This document shows positions 26,198-33,302 of a stretch of DNA of 64,000 bases, in pieces. A model generated the notes under the pieces. The model searched no databases, was not told where the DNA came from, and was given only the letters and a program-made list of their open reading frames with translations. Origin of the DNA: an uncultured Corynebacterium sp. GTDB lineage: Bacteria; Actinomycetota; Actinomycetes; Mycobacteriales; Mycobacteriaceae. How positions within the stretch are numbered: the stretch's first letter is position 1; each line of letters starts with the position of its first letter. Location of the stretch: positions 22,335 to 86,334 of the forward strand of contig CALUBS010000007.1 of assembly GCA_943914355.1 (NCBI GenBank). The letters are read 5' to 3'. Position numbers and translations under genes: made by a program.

Positions 26198-26704
26198 ATG
26201 TCTGAACAAACCCGCTGGTTAAACGATGATGAACAGGAGCTATGGCGCCTATTACTGGCCGCGACCCGCAAGATAGATAGGGGCATGGACGAGACGCTCA
26301 AGGCTGGCGGGGAGATCTCCGTCTCCGAGTTCGCGGTCTTGGTATCCCTTTCGGAAGCCCCAGATCAGCACCTGCGTTTGCGCGACCTGTGCACGGAGCT
26401 CGCCTGGGATCGCTCGCGCGCCTCCCACCAGGTCACCCGCATGGAAAAGCGCGGGCTCTTGGTTAAAGAAAAAACCACCGATGATGGCCGCGGGGTCAAC
26501 GTGCATATCACGGAGGCAGGGCTCCACCACCTCGAGCGCGCGGCCCCCGAGCACGTGGAATCCGTCCGCCGTTTGGTCTTCGACCACCTCCACGAGGATG
26601 ACGTTCCCGCACTCAAGCGCTTTTTCCATGGGGTATTGCAGGTCAATAACATCCCCGGCTATTCGGGATTCGTCCCGGATTCTTTATTGAATGGAGGAAA
26701 ATAA
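26198..26704 (+). CDS. MarR-family transcriptional regulator
   Basis: The 168-residue winged-helix regulator shows the MarR core: EISVSEFAVLVSLSEAP, LRLRDLCTELAWDRSRASHQVTRMEKRGLL (recognition helix region), and the wing KTTDDGRGVNVHITEAG. It starts only 5 bases after the YhaN-like gene, so it is transcribed with the SNF2-to-YhaN run at least in part and might regulate it. A neighbouring target could also be the small genes downstream. The C-terminal 30 residues extend past the usual MarR fold. Effector unknown. Confidence 0.9.
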   Translation: MSEQTRWLNDDEQELWRLLLAATRKIDRGMDETLKAGGEISVSEFAVLVSLSEAPDQHLRLRDLCTELAWDRSRASHQVTRMEKRGLLVKEKTTDDGRGVNVHITEAGLHHLERAAPEHVESVRRLVFDHLHEDDVPALKRFFHGVLQVNNIPGYSGFVPDSLLNGGK

Positions 26705-26711
26705 TACCGCC

Positions 26712-27011
26712 ATGATGGGACAAGAACTTTTCGAGCACCCTAAAAAGCAGTATAAAACGTATGGCTTGACGGCCTTGGGCGAGCTGGGCCAGCGCATTGG
26801 TGATCCGGAGGCCTTTGCCGAGGATCGCGCCGATGCCGATCAGATTGCCGCGATGGAAGAAGCCTTAGAAGCCTATCCCGATTCCGCGGTGACCTTTGAT
26901 GAGGATGCCGATGCCTGGATCATGGGCGCGGAAGAGGACATCGAGAAAATGTTCGCGGACCGCGAGGCGTTCCTCGAGGCTTTATTGAATGATGAAGATC
27001 CAGGGATCTAA
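26712..27011 (+). CDS. Small acidic protein, unknown function
   Basis: This is a soluble protein of about 99 residues with a strong excess of Asp and Glu (for example EDRADADQIAAMEEALEAYPD and FDEDADAWIMGAEEDIEKMF). It has no signal peptide, membrane helix or familiar motif. ATG 26712 is chosen; an in-frame ATG at 26691 would overlap the MarR gene by 14 bases and would itself include the GGAGG. The overlap or near-overlap suggests cotranscription with the MarR gene. I do not recognise a family. Confidence 0.6.
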   Translation: MMGQELFEHPKKQYKTYGLTALGELGQRIGDPEAFAEDRADADQIAAMEEALEAYPDSAVTFDEDADAWIMGAEEDIEKMFADREAFLEALLNDEDPGI

Positions 27012-27083
27012 TGCCACCGCGGAGACCATAAACTGTTAAGATACTTTTAGTTAATCTTCGGTGAAGCGAGAGGTTTTATCATT

Positions 27084-27287
27084 ATGAACGAGCGCGAGGC
27101 TCAAGAACAACGCGAGGCGGCGGCCCGCCAGCAATCCGAGGGCTGGGTTTCCGTTTTTGTCCAGTGGATCCCCTGCATGCTGCTAGCCCTAGTGCTGGTT
27201 GGCGCCATGTTCTTTGGCATGTACTACATCGAGCACGGCACCTTGGATATCACCCAGCCGATCACCAACGAATTCATCGTTGAGTAA
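27084..27287 (+). CDS. Small single-pass membrane protein
   Basis: The 67-residue protein has a charged, Gln/Glu-rich N-terminus (NEREAQEQREAAARQQSEG), one membrane helix around residues 26-47 (VQWIPCMLLALVLVGAMFFGM) and a short outer tail. It has an ATG with GAGAGG about 10 bases upstream and is followed by a strong terminator at 27306. It appears to be a separate transcription unit. Function unknown. Confidence 0.65.
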   Translation: MNEREAQEQREAAARQQSEGWVSVFVQWIPCMLLALVLVGAMFFGMYYIEHGTLDITQPITNEFIVE

Positions 27288-27305
27288 TCCTGCGCAGTAG
27301 AACAA

Positions 27306-27349
27306 TCCGGCCTCCCCTTAGAAAGTGGGAGGCCGGACTTATTTTTATT
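27306..27349. terminator. Rho-independent terminator between convergent genes
   Basis: The stem TCCGGCCTCCC / GGGAGGCCGGA (27306-27316 and 27327-27337) is followed on the + strand by CTTATTTTTATTT. It ends the small membrane protein gene and probably also the convergent ABC permease gene, whose stop lies inside the T-rich tail. Confidence 0.85.
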
Positions 27350-28514
27350 TCTTGAGCACCTGGCGCCAGGTCATCTTCTTGCCATTATTCAAGATGGCGC
27401 GGCGGTAGATGCGCGCAACAACGATGAGAATCAGCACGGTAACTACAGCGAGGACCGCATAGCTTCCCGTTAAGCCCAGCCAGCTCATATTGCCGCTCGC
27501 GACTTGGAGGGGAGCGACCAACATGGAGACTGGCGGCACCCAGCCCATGACCTGCATCCAGGTGGCATCCAAGTTCGTCCAGCCAAACATGGTGATATAC
27601 ATGGTGGCAAAGACGAGGAGCAGGATGGGCGTCTGCGTCGATTGCAGATCCTCGGTGCGCTGCACCATGGAGCCAGCTGCGGCATAGAGGCTGCCGAAGA
27701 ACAAGAGGCCGAGGATTTCCCCGACGAGCAGGGCAGCGATTAGACCATAATCGAGCTGGATTTCGCTCGCTGCGCCAGTAAATGCCAGGGAAGCCACGCC
27801 GCCGGCCAGGATGAGGAAGGTGCCGAGCAGCCCGATGATGGTATTGCCAATGACCTTGCCAGCCAAGAAATCCACCGGGCGCACCGTGGAAAGGATGATT
27901 TCGACCACGCGCGAAGACTTCTCTTCTGTAACGCGCCCACCGATGAGCCCGGCGAAGGTCATGATGGAAAAGACCACCACCATGGAGGCGATAAGGACGA
28001 TGGCAACGGTGCCCATCTGGTCCTCGGAAGTCTCATCGGCTTCCAGATCGACCGCGGTCACTTCGGCTGATGGGGTGGCGGCGGCAAGCTCTTGGGGATC
28101 AATATTCAGCGTATTCAAGGCTTCTGCCTGTGCCTGCGCCGCAACCACTTGATTGACCGTAGAGGAGATCGTGGCGGAGGCAGTGCCGTTGGCCAAAAGC
28201 TCCCATCCCTCGTTGTCGGCGGGCACGAGCGCGGCGTCGACGTCGCCGGCATCGATAAGCTGCACCGCGCTATCCCGGTCATCTGCGGCCTGCGTCTCCA
28301 GTCCGGAATCAGCGAATGCGTCTGCCTCCATGCCCACCACGGCGACGGAATCTGGTTCATCGTCACCACCGGACAGCAAGTCAATGATAATGGGGGTGGC
28401 GATGGCACCAATGATAAGCAGCAGCATCATGATGACAACGGATTTGGTCTTAAGGGCAACCGCCATTTCGCGCTTGGCGACGGTCCCTATGGTCTTCATT
28501 GCCGAATACTGCAT
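27345..28514 (-). CDS. ABC-2 type exporter permease (NatB-like)
   Basis: This is a 389-residue permease. A membrane helix near residues 25-45 (VVIMMLLLIIGAIATPIIID) is followed by a long extracytoplasmic region, about residues 48-170. A cluster of helices then runs from about 175 to 370, including the ABC-2 signature area VTEEKSSRVVEIILSTVRP. This layout is that of NatB-type (sodium or drug) ABC-2 permeases. The start ATG sits 3 bases after the ATPase stop with AGGAGG in the preceding gene end, so the two are translationally coupled. Transported substrate is not determined. Confidence 0.85.
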   Translation of the reverse strand: MQYSAMKTIGTVAKREMAVALKTKSVVIMMLLLIIGAIATPIIIDLLSGGDDEPDSVAVVGMEADAFADSGLETQAADDRDSAVQLIDAGDVDAALVPADNEGWELLANGTASATISSTVNQVVAAQAQAEALNTLNIDPQELAAATPSAEVTAVDLEADETSEDQMGTVAIVLIASMVVVFSIMTFAGLIGGRVTEEKSSRVVEIILSTVRPVDFLAGKVIGNTIIGLLGTFLILAGGVASLAFTGAASEIQLDYGLIAALLVGEILGLLFFGSLYAAAGSMVQRTEDLQSTQTPILLLVFATMYITMFGWTNLDATWMQVMGWVPPVSMLVAPLQVASGNMSWLGLTGSYAVLAVVTVLILIVVARIYRRAILNNGKKMTWRQVLKK

Positions 28515-28517
28515 GGG

Positions 28518-29417
28518 CTAGGCCTCCTCGGTGGTGGTGCTGGTGACGACGTCTTGGAAAAGCTCGGTAAGGTCGGGGACCTTGAGGCCGAAGGAGTGGA
28601 CAGGGCCAGCGGCCATGGCAGCGCGCAAGATGGCTTGGTCATCGGTGCCGGCATCGGCTTCGAGCACAACGCCCTTATCTGTTTCCTCTACCAAGTGGGT
28701 GCCCTCCGGGTACCAACCGCGAGCAGGGGTTTCCACCGCATAGCGCGAGGCGCCTTGGGTGCGCAGCTCATCTACCGTGCCTTCTGCCACCATGCGGCCT
28801 TGCGTGACGATGCCCACGTGATCGCACAGGCGCTGCACCAAGTCCAGTTGGTGGGAGGAAAAGATGACCGGCACACCGCGGGCGGCGCGCTCGCGCAGCA
28901 TGTCAGACATGACATTGACCGCAACGGGGTCCAAGCCGGAAAAGGGCTCATCCAGAATCAACATATCGGGGTCATGGATGAGGGAGGCGGCTAGCTGCAC
29001 GCGCTGCTGGTTGCCCAAGGACAAGTCATCGAGCTTGTCTTTCTGGCGTTCACCTAGCCCTAGCTGCTCCAGTAGCTCCGTGCCGGATTTCTGGGCGGCC
29101 TGCTTGCTCATGCCGTGCAGGGTGCCCAGGAACGTCAGCTGGCTAAGCAGCGGTTCCTTGCCGTAGAGTCCGCGCTCTTCGGGCATATAGCCAATGCGGC
29201 GGCGGTTATCGTCATTAATGGGGGAGCCATCGAAATAAACTTCGCCGGAGTCTTTCGCGAGCACTCCCAGCGCGATGCGCATGGTGGTGGACTTGCCCGC
29301 ACCATTGGAACCGACGAAGCCGAAGATTTCGCCCTCCTGCACGCTAAAGGTCATATCCCGCAGCGCTCGGACACTGCCAAAGGATTTATTGAGATGGTCG
29401 ATTTCTAAGGTGGGCAA
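28518..29417 (-). CDS. ABC transporter ATP-binding protein (NatA-like)
   Basis: This 299-residue ATPase has Walker A GSNGAGKST near residue 35, Q-loop YMPEERGLYG, signature LSLGNQQRVQLAASL, Walker B LILDEPFSGLDP, and switch His in IFSSHQ. The C-terminal 80 residues form the extension usual in DrrA/NatA-type subunits. It begins with TTG (TTG CCC ACC) preceded by GGAGGAT at good spacing. It is paired with the permease at 27345. It resembles NatAB-like exporters of sodium or toxic compounds. Confidence 0.9.
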   Translation of the reverse strand: MPTLEIDHLNKSFGSVRALRDMTFSVQEGEIFGFVGSNGAGKSTTMRIALGVLAKDSGEVYFDGSPINDDNRRRIGYMPEERGLYGKEPLLSQLTFLGTLHGMSKQAAQKSGTELLEQLGLGERQKDKLDDLSLGNQQRVQLAASLIHDPDMLILDEPFSGLDPVAVNVMSDMLRERAARGVPVIFSSHQLDLVQRLCDHVGIVTQGRMVAEGTVDELRTQGASRYAVETPARGWYPEGTHLVEETDKGVVLEADAGTDDQAILRAAMAAGPVHSFGLKVPDLTELFQDVVTSTTTEEA

Positions 29418-29613
29418 GGGGGATCCTCCATGGCTCGCCTATACTGCATAACTTTCGTGGTTCTAGATACCTTAGTATTTCATAAACCTAACAGTTTGGC
29501 TATGGAATCCATTGAAAGCCAGGTTGCATGGGTCAAGCCCCACCGAGTAGGTAGGAATAGAAAGTGCTCTCCACGTGCTGTAGCGTTTAAAACAAGCAGG
29601 AAGGAGGTGCACA

Positions 29614-30063
29614 ATGAAGCAATACACTGCTCATCAAATCGCAGAATGGCTCGTAGCTTGGGCTGAAGAAACCGAAGAAGCCGAGCTCACACCGCTGAAA
29701 ATTCAAAAGCTTCTTTACTACGCAAAGGGCCTTTACATGCGAGCCTCCGGAGGGGTGCCGCTCTTCAATGAACGGATGGAAGCATGGGCCCACGGACCTG
29801 TCGTTGTAGACATCTACCGCGAACTTAAAAAGTACGGTAAGAGCCCGATCGACCCCGATACTTTTATTTCTGATGACTTCAATTGGGATGATTATCGGCC
29901 TGTAGAAGATACCCTGATTGACGTATGGAATAAGTATGGCCCCTATTCGGCGTGGGCTTTACGTAATAAAACCCATACGGAGTCACCTTGGAAGAAAAAC
30001 TTCGTTGAAGAAAAACGGGGGCTTGAGATTTCTGATGCCGACCTTAAAGAGTACTTCGACTAG
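29614..30063 (+). CDS. Panacea-domain (DUF4065) antitoxin-like protein
   Basis: This 149-residue Panacea/DUF4065 protein (GepA/SocA-like) has the hallmarks AHQIAEWLV, LTPLKIQKLLYYAKGLYM and EAWAHGPVVVDIYRELKKYG. Panacea proteins have been shown to act as antitoxins for many unrelated toxins. The start has AAGGAGG at ideal spacing. The next gene starts 3 bases after its stop, as in a two-gene toxin-antitoxin operon. GC content is clearly lower than neighbours, in keeping with horizontal transfer near the tRNA-Arg gene. Antitoxin role is inferred from family and context. Confidence 0.85.
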   Translation: MKQYTAHQIAEWLVAWAEETEEAELTPLKIQKLLYYAKGLYMRASGGVPLFNERMEAWAHGPVVVDIYRELKKYGKSPIDPDTFISDDFNWDDYRPVEDTLIDVWNKYGPYSAWALRNKTHTESPWKKNFVEEKRGLEISDADLKEYFD

Positions 30064-30065
30064 GT

Positions 30066-30495
30066 ATGGCAAAGAAAAGTAAGAGACGTGGCACGCGCCC
30101 GGTTTCGAAGAATCACAGTGGTGCAGATACAGGCGTCTTGAGCGCAATACGAGCGGCATCAAACGAATACCCGCTCCTGTCCACTAGGTTTCTGCAGAGC
30201 GGATGGGGATTCGGGCAAATGACCGATAGGATGCGCCGCGAATTCCTCGATAAATGGCACAAACGCTCACTAATTTCTTGGACAGATCTCGTTAATCACC
30301 ACAGGCACGGGCTCGGCTCGGAATTTATCCCAAAAAAACGAAATCAAAGCTCAAATACCTAGGCAGTTCCAAGAGCTAACCAAATTCCGCGTGTTCCGGC
30401 ACCAAGAGAACCTTCCATTCGTTGGCTGGAAAGACGGTGGAATTTTCTACGTTCTATGGATAGAGACTAAGTATGGGGATCTTTACTCACATTAA
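30066..30495 (+). pseudogene. Panacea-associated putative toxin, frameshifted at an A7 run
   Basis: The annotated frame gives a basic 98-residue protein that stops at 30362. Removing one A from the run of seven at 30332-30338 joins it to a second open frame ending at TAA 30493-30495. That frame encodes a convincing C-terminus (NLPFVGWKDGGIFYVLWIET ... YGDLYSH). The composite of about 142 residues resembles proteins that I recall beside DUF4065 genes, ending in a V-x-W-x-D/E ... LYxH tail. Either the toxin is inactivated, the base is a sequencing error, or polymerase slippage on the A-run restores it. The N-terminus is Lys/Arg-rich. Toxin role is inference. Confidence 0.65.
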
Positions 30496-30580
30496 AGCGG
30501 GGCCCGCGACACCTGCCACGCGCTGGCCCTAGCCCCGTCTCACAATTTTCGCTCGGCTTTTGCGTCCGTGATTCGCGGGC

Positions 30581-30739
30581 TTATTTTTTCCACACTTTCT
30601 TGTAGGTGGCACAGCCAAGTGTAGCCACCGCAACGCCGGTGAGGATGGTGCTGAAGATAGCGAACCCGTTGATGACGTTGATGATCAAAGATATGGCTAG
30701 TAGGGCCAGGGCGATGAAGAAGAGAGTTCGTGTGGTCAT
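30581..30739 (-). CDS. Small membrane protein (52 residues)
   Basis: The peptide begins MTTRTLFFIALALLAISLII, has two hydrophobic segments (residues 6-21 and about 26-44) and ends in a basic YKKVWKK. The ATG is preceded by GGAAGGAT at good spacing, which supports real translation. It lies between the tRNA-Arg terminator and the Panacea locus, with a large hairpin just upstream in its probable leader. Function unknown. Confidence 0.6.
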   Translation of the reverse strand: MTTRTLFFIALALLAISLIINVINGFAIFSTILTGVAVATLGCATYKKVWKK

Positions 30740-30769
30740 GGGTTTATCCTTCCGTTTAGAATTGGAGGG

Positions 30770-30820
30770 GTAGCCCGGAGGTTCAGGATGGTAAGGGCTT
30801 CCTGAACCTCCGGTGGCTAC
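30770..30820. repeat. Large inverted repeat upstream of the small membrane protein gene
   Basis: The arms share a 13-bp perfect stem (CGGAGGTTCAGGA with TCCTGAACCTCCG) plus a further GTAGCC/GGCTAC stem separated by a small bulge, around an 11-nt loop. On the minus strand it lies between the tRNA terminator and the ribosome binding site of the 52-residue protein, so it may be a leader hairpin or a second terminator. Confidence 0.55.
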
Positions 30821-30847
30821 TTAATCCGCAAACGGGGCGTATATTGA

Positions 30848-30877
30848 AACCCCCTCGCTGGCAAAAGCGAAGGGGCT
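30848..30877 (-). terminator. Terminator of tRNA-Arg
   Basis: The stem CCCCTTCGCT / AGCGAGGGG (minus strand, one bulge) is followed by GTTTC, starting about 11 bases beyond the tRNA 3' end. Confidence 0.55.
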
Positions 30878-30886
30878 AAAAATTTG

Positions 30887-30960
30887 TGTCCCCGACAGGG
30901 ATCGAACCTGCGACCTTCGGTACCGGAAACCGATGCTCTAATCCGCTGAGCTACGGAGAC
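30887..30960 (-). tRNA. tRNA-Arg, anticodon CCG
   Basis: The full cloverleaf can be drawn. The acceptor stem is GTCTCCG / CGGGGAC and the D arm is GCTC ... GAGC. The anticodon stem is TCGGT / ACCGA with loop TTCCGGT (anticodon CCG, reading CGG), and the T arm is GCAGG TTCGATC CCTGT. The discriminator base is A; CCA is not encoded. Confidence 0.93.
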
Positions 30961-31013
30961 ATCGCTGGGAAAATTCCCAACGATGTGATTCTAGCGCATC
31001 TCCCGCTCGGGAA

Positions 31014-32570
31014 CTAAATCAGGCCCGGTGCGTCAGCGGTGGTTACCTCACCGGTGCGCAGATAGTGCACGCCAATCTCATCGACGGCCTTATTACCCAG
31101 CGCAAAGTGCCCGTGGCCGGGGCCGTGGACGGTGACGACGTGCGATTGCATGGGCTGGGAGAGGGCCGCGTGGTACTGGTACGGGGTCTGCGGATCGCCC
31201 GTGCCTTGGATTTGCAGCGGCTTTGTGGCAAGGTGCGACCCATCGAGTGGCGCCCCGCCGGTAACGGGTCCGCGTCCGCCGCACCCGGCGCCAGATCCGT
31301 ACATGGAATTAACCAGGGAGAAAATATCGCCGGTGACAAAGTTGGACCACAGGTAGGTGGGGAAGAGCCACGGGTTACCAGCGACGGTGTTCTCGTTGCA
31401 GACGATGAGATTCTGCATATTCATCATCTGGATTGTTTGCTGTTGCACCGCGCGGGCAAGCTCCGGATCATCGACGACCTCGAGAGGCTTACTGCCGTTT
31501 AAGTACTTGGCAAACTCATCCCAGTGCGCGGGCATGGGAACGACCTCGCGGGTCTTGCCTAAGGTCACAGAGGCGCGCTGATCCGCTTGTGGGTTAAGCG
31601 CCTTGTTGGCGAGGAATTCTGCCTGCACGCGCAGCTCACCCGTGGCGGTCATGATGTCCGCGCCCGGCTGGCCGGCGAATTCGAGTCCTGGGGGAAGGTC
31701 ACCGATTTTCGCATCCGGTGGCAAGACCGTAGGGCGGGCGCCGGCTTCCATGGCGACTTTCTGCGACCACTTTTCATAGACCTGGAGTGCAGTAGTGCCC
31801 AAATGGTAGGTGGCGTCATTATCCGCGATGAACTGGAAAAGATCGTGCAGCGCATTTTCGTACCCTTGTTGCTGCGAGGTGAAGATGCCGTTCCATGCCA
31901 GCTGCGGGCTCATGCCGGAATCGAGCAGCACCTTGCCGGTGTGCTGCGGATACTGGGTGGCGTAGGCGGAGCCAAGATAGGTGCCGTAGGAAATGCCGGC
32001 GATGTCGATGACCTCCTCACCCAGCGCTTGGCGCACCTTCTCCCAGTCTTGGGCGGTATTTGAGGTGGTCAAAGAGTTGGTATAGCCAGGGGTATTCTGC
32101 TCGCAGGCATCGCGGGTGGCCTTGCCGATCTGCGTAGTGGCCTCGATGGGATTGAAATTCGGGGTGGCGGCGCAGTCTACCGGGGTGGAACCGGGCAGCC
32201 CGCGCGGTTGGACGCCGATCAGATCCCATTCGTTGCGAATTTCTTCGGGCCATTCGACGGCATCGTTGCCAGCCCAAGAATAGGCGTCACCGCCAGGGCC
32301 ACCTGGGTTGGTAAAGAGCGCGCCACGGCGTGCGTCTGGTTGTGCCGCAGGTACGCGGACAAAACCAACGCTAATGGTTCCGGCCTCGGGGTTATCGTAG
32401 TAGGTAGGTACCTCTATCCGGCCGCACTCGGCGCCATCCAGATTGACCTGTGCGGGGCAATCCTCCCAGGTGATTTCTGGATCCGCCGCGGCGGCGGTGG
32501 GGGCTGCCACGCCCAGTGCGAGGGCGCTAGCGCAGACTACGGTAGAAATTTTTCGAGAAAAAGAAAGCAT
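31014..32570 (-). CDS. Secreted alpha/beta hydrolase (tripeptidyl aminopeptidase-like)
   Basis: This 518-residue exported enzyme has a signal peptide over residues 1-28 (ISTVVCASALALGVAAPTAAAA). The hydrolase fold shows GALFTNPGGPGGDAYSW (oxyanion region), DLIGVQPRGLPGS, the nucleophile elbow GISYGTYLG, and a C-terminal TAP-like part with IQGTGDPQTPYQYHAAL (Asp) and HGPGHGHFALG (His). Relatives are secreted prolyl- or tripeptidyl-aminopeptidases. The second half of the cap (residues about 230-400) is larger than in classical esterases. The start codon lies within an 11-bp inverted repeat that may control translation. Confidence 0.87.
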   Translation of the reverse strand: MLSFSRKISTVVCASALALGVAAPTAAAADPEITWEDCPAQVNLDGAECGRIEVPTYYDNPEAGTISVGFVRVPAAQPDARRGALFTNPGGPGGDAYSWAGNDAVEWPEEIRNEWDLIGVQPRGLPGSTPVDCAATPNFNPIEATTQIGKATRDACEQNTPGYTNSLTTSNTAQDWEKVRQALGEEVIDIAGISYGTYLGSAYATQYPQHTGKVLLDSGMSPQLAWNGIFTSQQQGYENALHDLFQFIADNDATYHLGTTALQVYEKWSQKVAMEAGARPTVLPPDAKIGDLPPGLEFAGQPGADIMTATGELRVQAEFLANKALNPQADQRASVTLGKTREVVPMPAHWDEFAKYLNGSKPLEVVDDPELARAVQQQTIQMMNMQNLIVCNENTVAGNPWLFPTYLWSNFVTGDIFSLVNSMYGSGAGCGGRGPVTGGAPLDGSHLATKPLQIQGTGDPQTPYQYHAALSQPMQSHVVTVHGPGHGHFALGNKAVDEIGVHYLRTGEVTTADAPGLI

Positions 32571-32617
32571 AAGCTAAAGCTCCGACTCCTATAACGTTCG
32601 TCAGAGTTAGCTTATGC
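32567..32617 (-). promoter_or_regulatory. Inverted repeat spanning the start codon of the secreted hydrolase
   Basis: A perfect 11-bp repeat GCATAAGCTAA (32567-32577) and TTAGCTTATGC (32607-32617) surrounds a 29-nt loop. In the minus-strand mRNA the second arm contains the hydrolase ATG and the loop carries AGGAG. A hairpin could therefore hide the start codon. Confidence 0.5.
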
Positions 32618-32629
32618 TTCTTTCAGGTT

Positions 32630-32673
32630 CGTGGCAGTAATTGCCACGCGGCGGGTGCCCTAACTCGGCACCC
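32630..32673 (-). terminator. Two hairpins downstream of lutC
   Basis: Two perfect 7-bp stems, CGTGGCA / TGCCACG (32630-32648) and GGGTGCC / GGCACCC (32653-32673), lie just after the lutC stop on the minus strand. No T-run follows, so they are either weak terminators or mRNA-stabilising structures separating lutABC from the hydrolase gene. Confidence 0.4.
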
Positions 32674-32681
32674 TAGCCTCG

Positions 32682-33302
32682 TTACTTCACAATAATCACG
32701 ATGAGATCGCGCGGGCCGTGCACACCCTCAACGCGCGAGAGCTCGATATCGGAGGTCGCGGAAGGGCCAGAAATCCACGTTGCGGGCTTATCTGGGTTCA
32801 TCCGGGAAATGACCTCAGTGATGCCGTAGACAACCTCGTCGCGGCGGACGATACAGATGTGACGGTCCGGTACCAGCGTCAAGGCGCGGCGGCCGCAGCG
32901 GGAATCGGACTGCAATACGATGGTGCCGGTCTGCGCGGAAGACACAAGGGACTCGGTGACGACGGCATCGGCATCGTCAAGCTCGCGCGGATCCGCTTCC
33001 TCGTCGTCCGGGCGGGCCGGAAGGCCATCAAAAAGATCGGCATTCATGCCCGGGGCGTAGCGGATGTCCTTACAGTTGCGATCGTTGACGATGGAATCCA
33101 GCGTCTTTTTGAGATCGCTTTCCTCCGTGACGTGGACTTCCGCCTTGTAATCCTCGAGGCGATCGACCAGCATCTCGCGCAGTTCATCATCATTCAGCGT
33201 GCCTTCGCGCTGGTATTCGCGGGGCACATCGACGTGATCTGGCAGCCCAGCCTGCTTCTGTGCCGAGCGAATGCGGTTTAGGATGTCTTGCTTTGCGCTC
33301 AC
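32682..33302 (-). CDS. lutC: Lactate utilisation protein C (LUD domain)
   Basis: This 206-residue LutC/YkgG-like protein is a required part of the LutABC L-lactate-oxidising complex. It shows the LUD-domain features: an ADAVVTESLVSSAQTGTIVL segment, LTLVPDRHICIVRRDEV and TWISGPSATSDIE ... GVHGPRDLIVIIV at the C-terminus. The start is a GTG that overlaps the lutB stop (GTGA), so translation is coupled. It is the last gene of the operon; two hairpins follow. The family lacks iron-sulfur ligands, which are supplied by LutA and LutB. Confidence 0.9.
   Translation of the reverse strand: MSAKQDILNRIRSAQKQAGLPDHVDVPREYQREGTLNDDELREMLVDRLEDYKAEVHVTEESDLKKTLDSIVNDRNCKDIRYAPGMNADLFDGLPARPDDEEADPRELDDADAVVTESLVSSAQTGTIVLQSDSRCGRRALTLVPDRHICIVRRDEVVYGITEVISRMNPDKPATWISGPSATSDIELSRVEGVHGPRDLIVIIVK

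Noticed and set aside
30887-30960. Integrated element with direct repeats of the tRNA-Arg 3' end
   Set aside because: No integrase and no second copy of the tRNA end were seen in the window.
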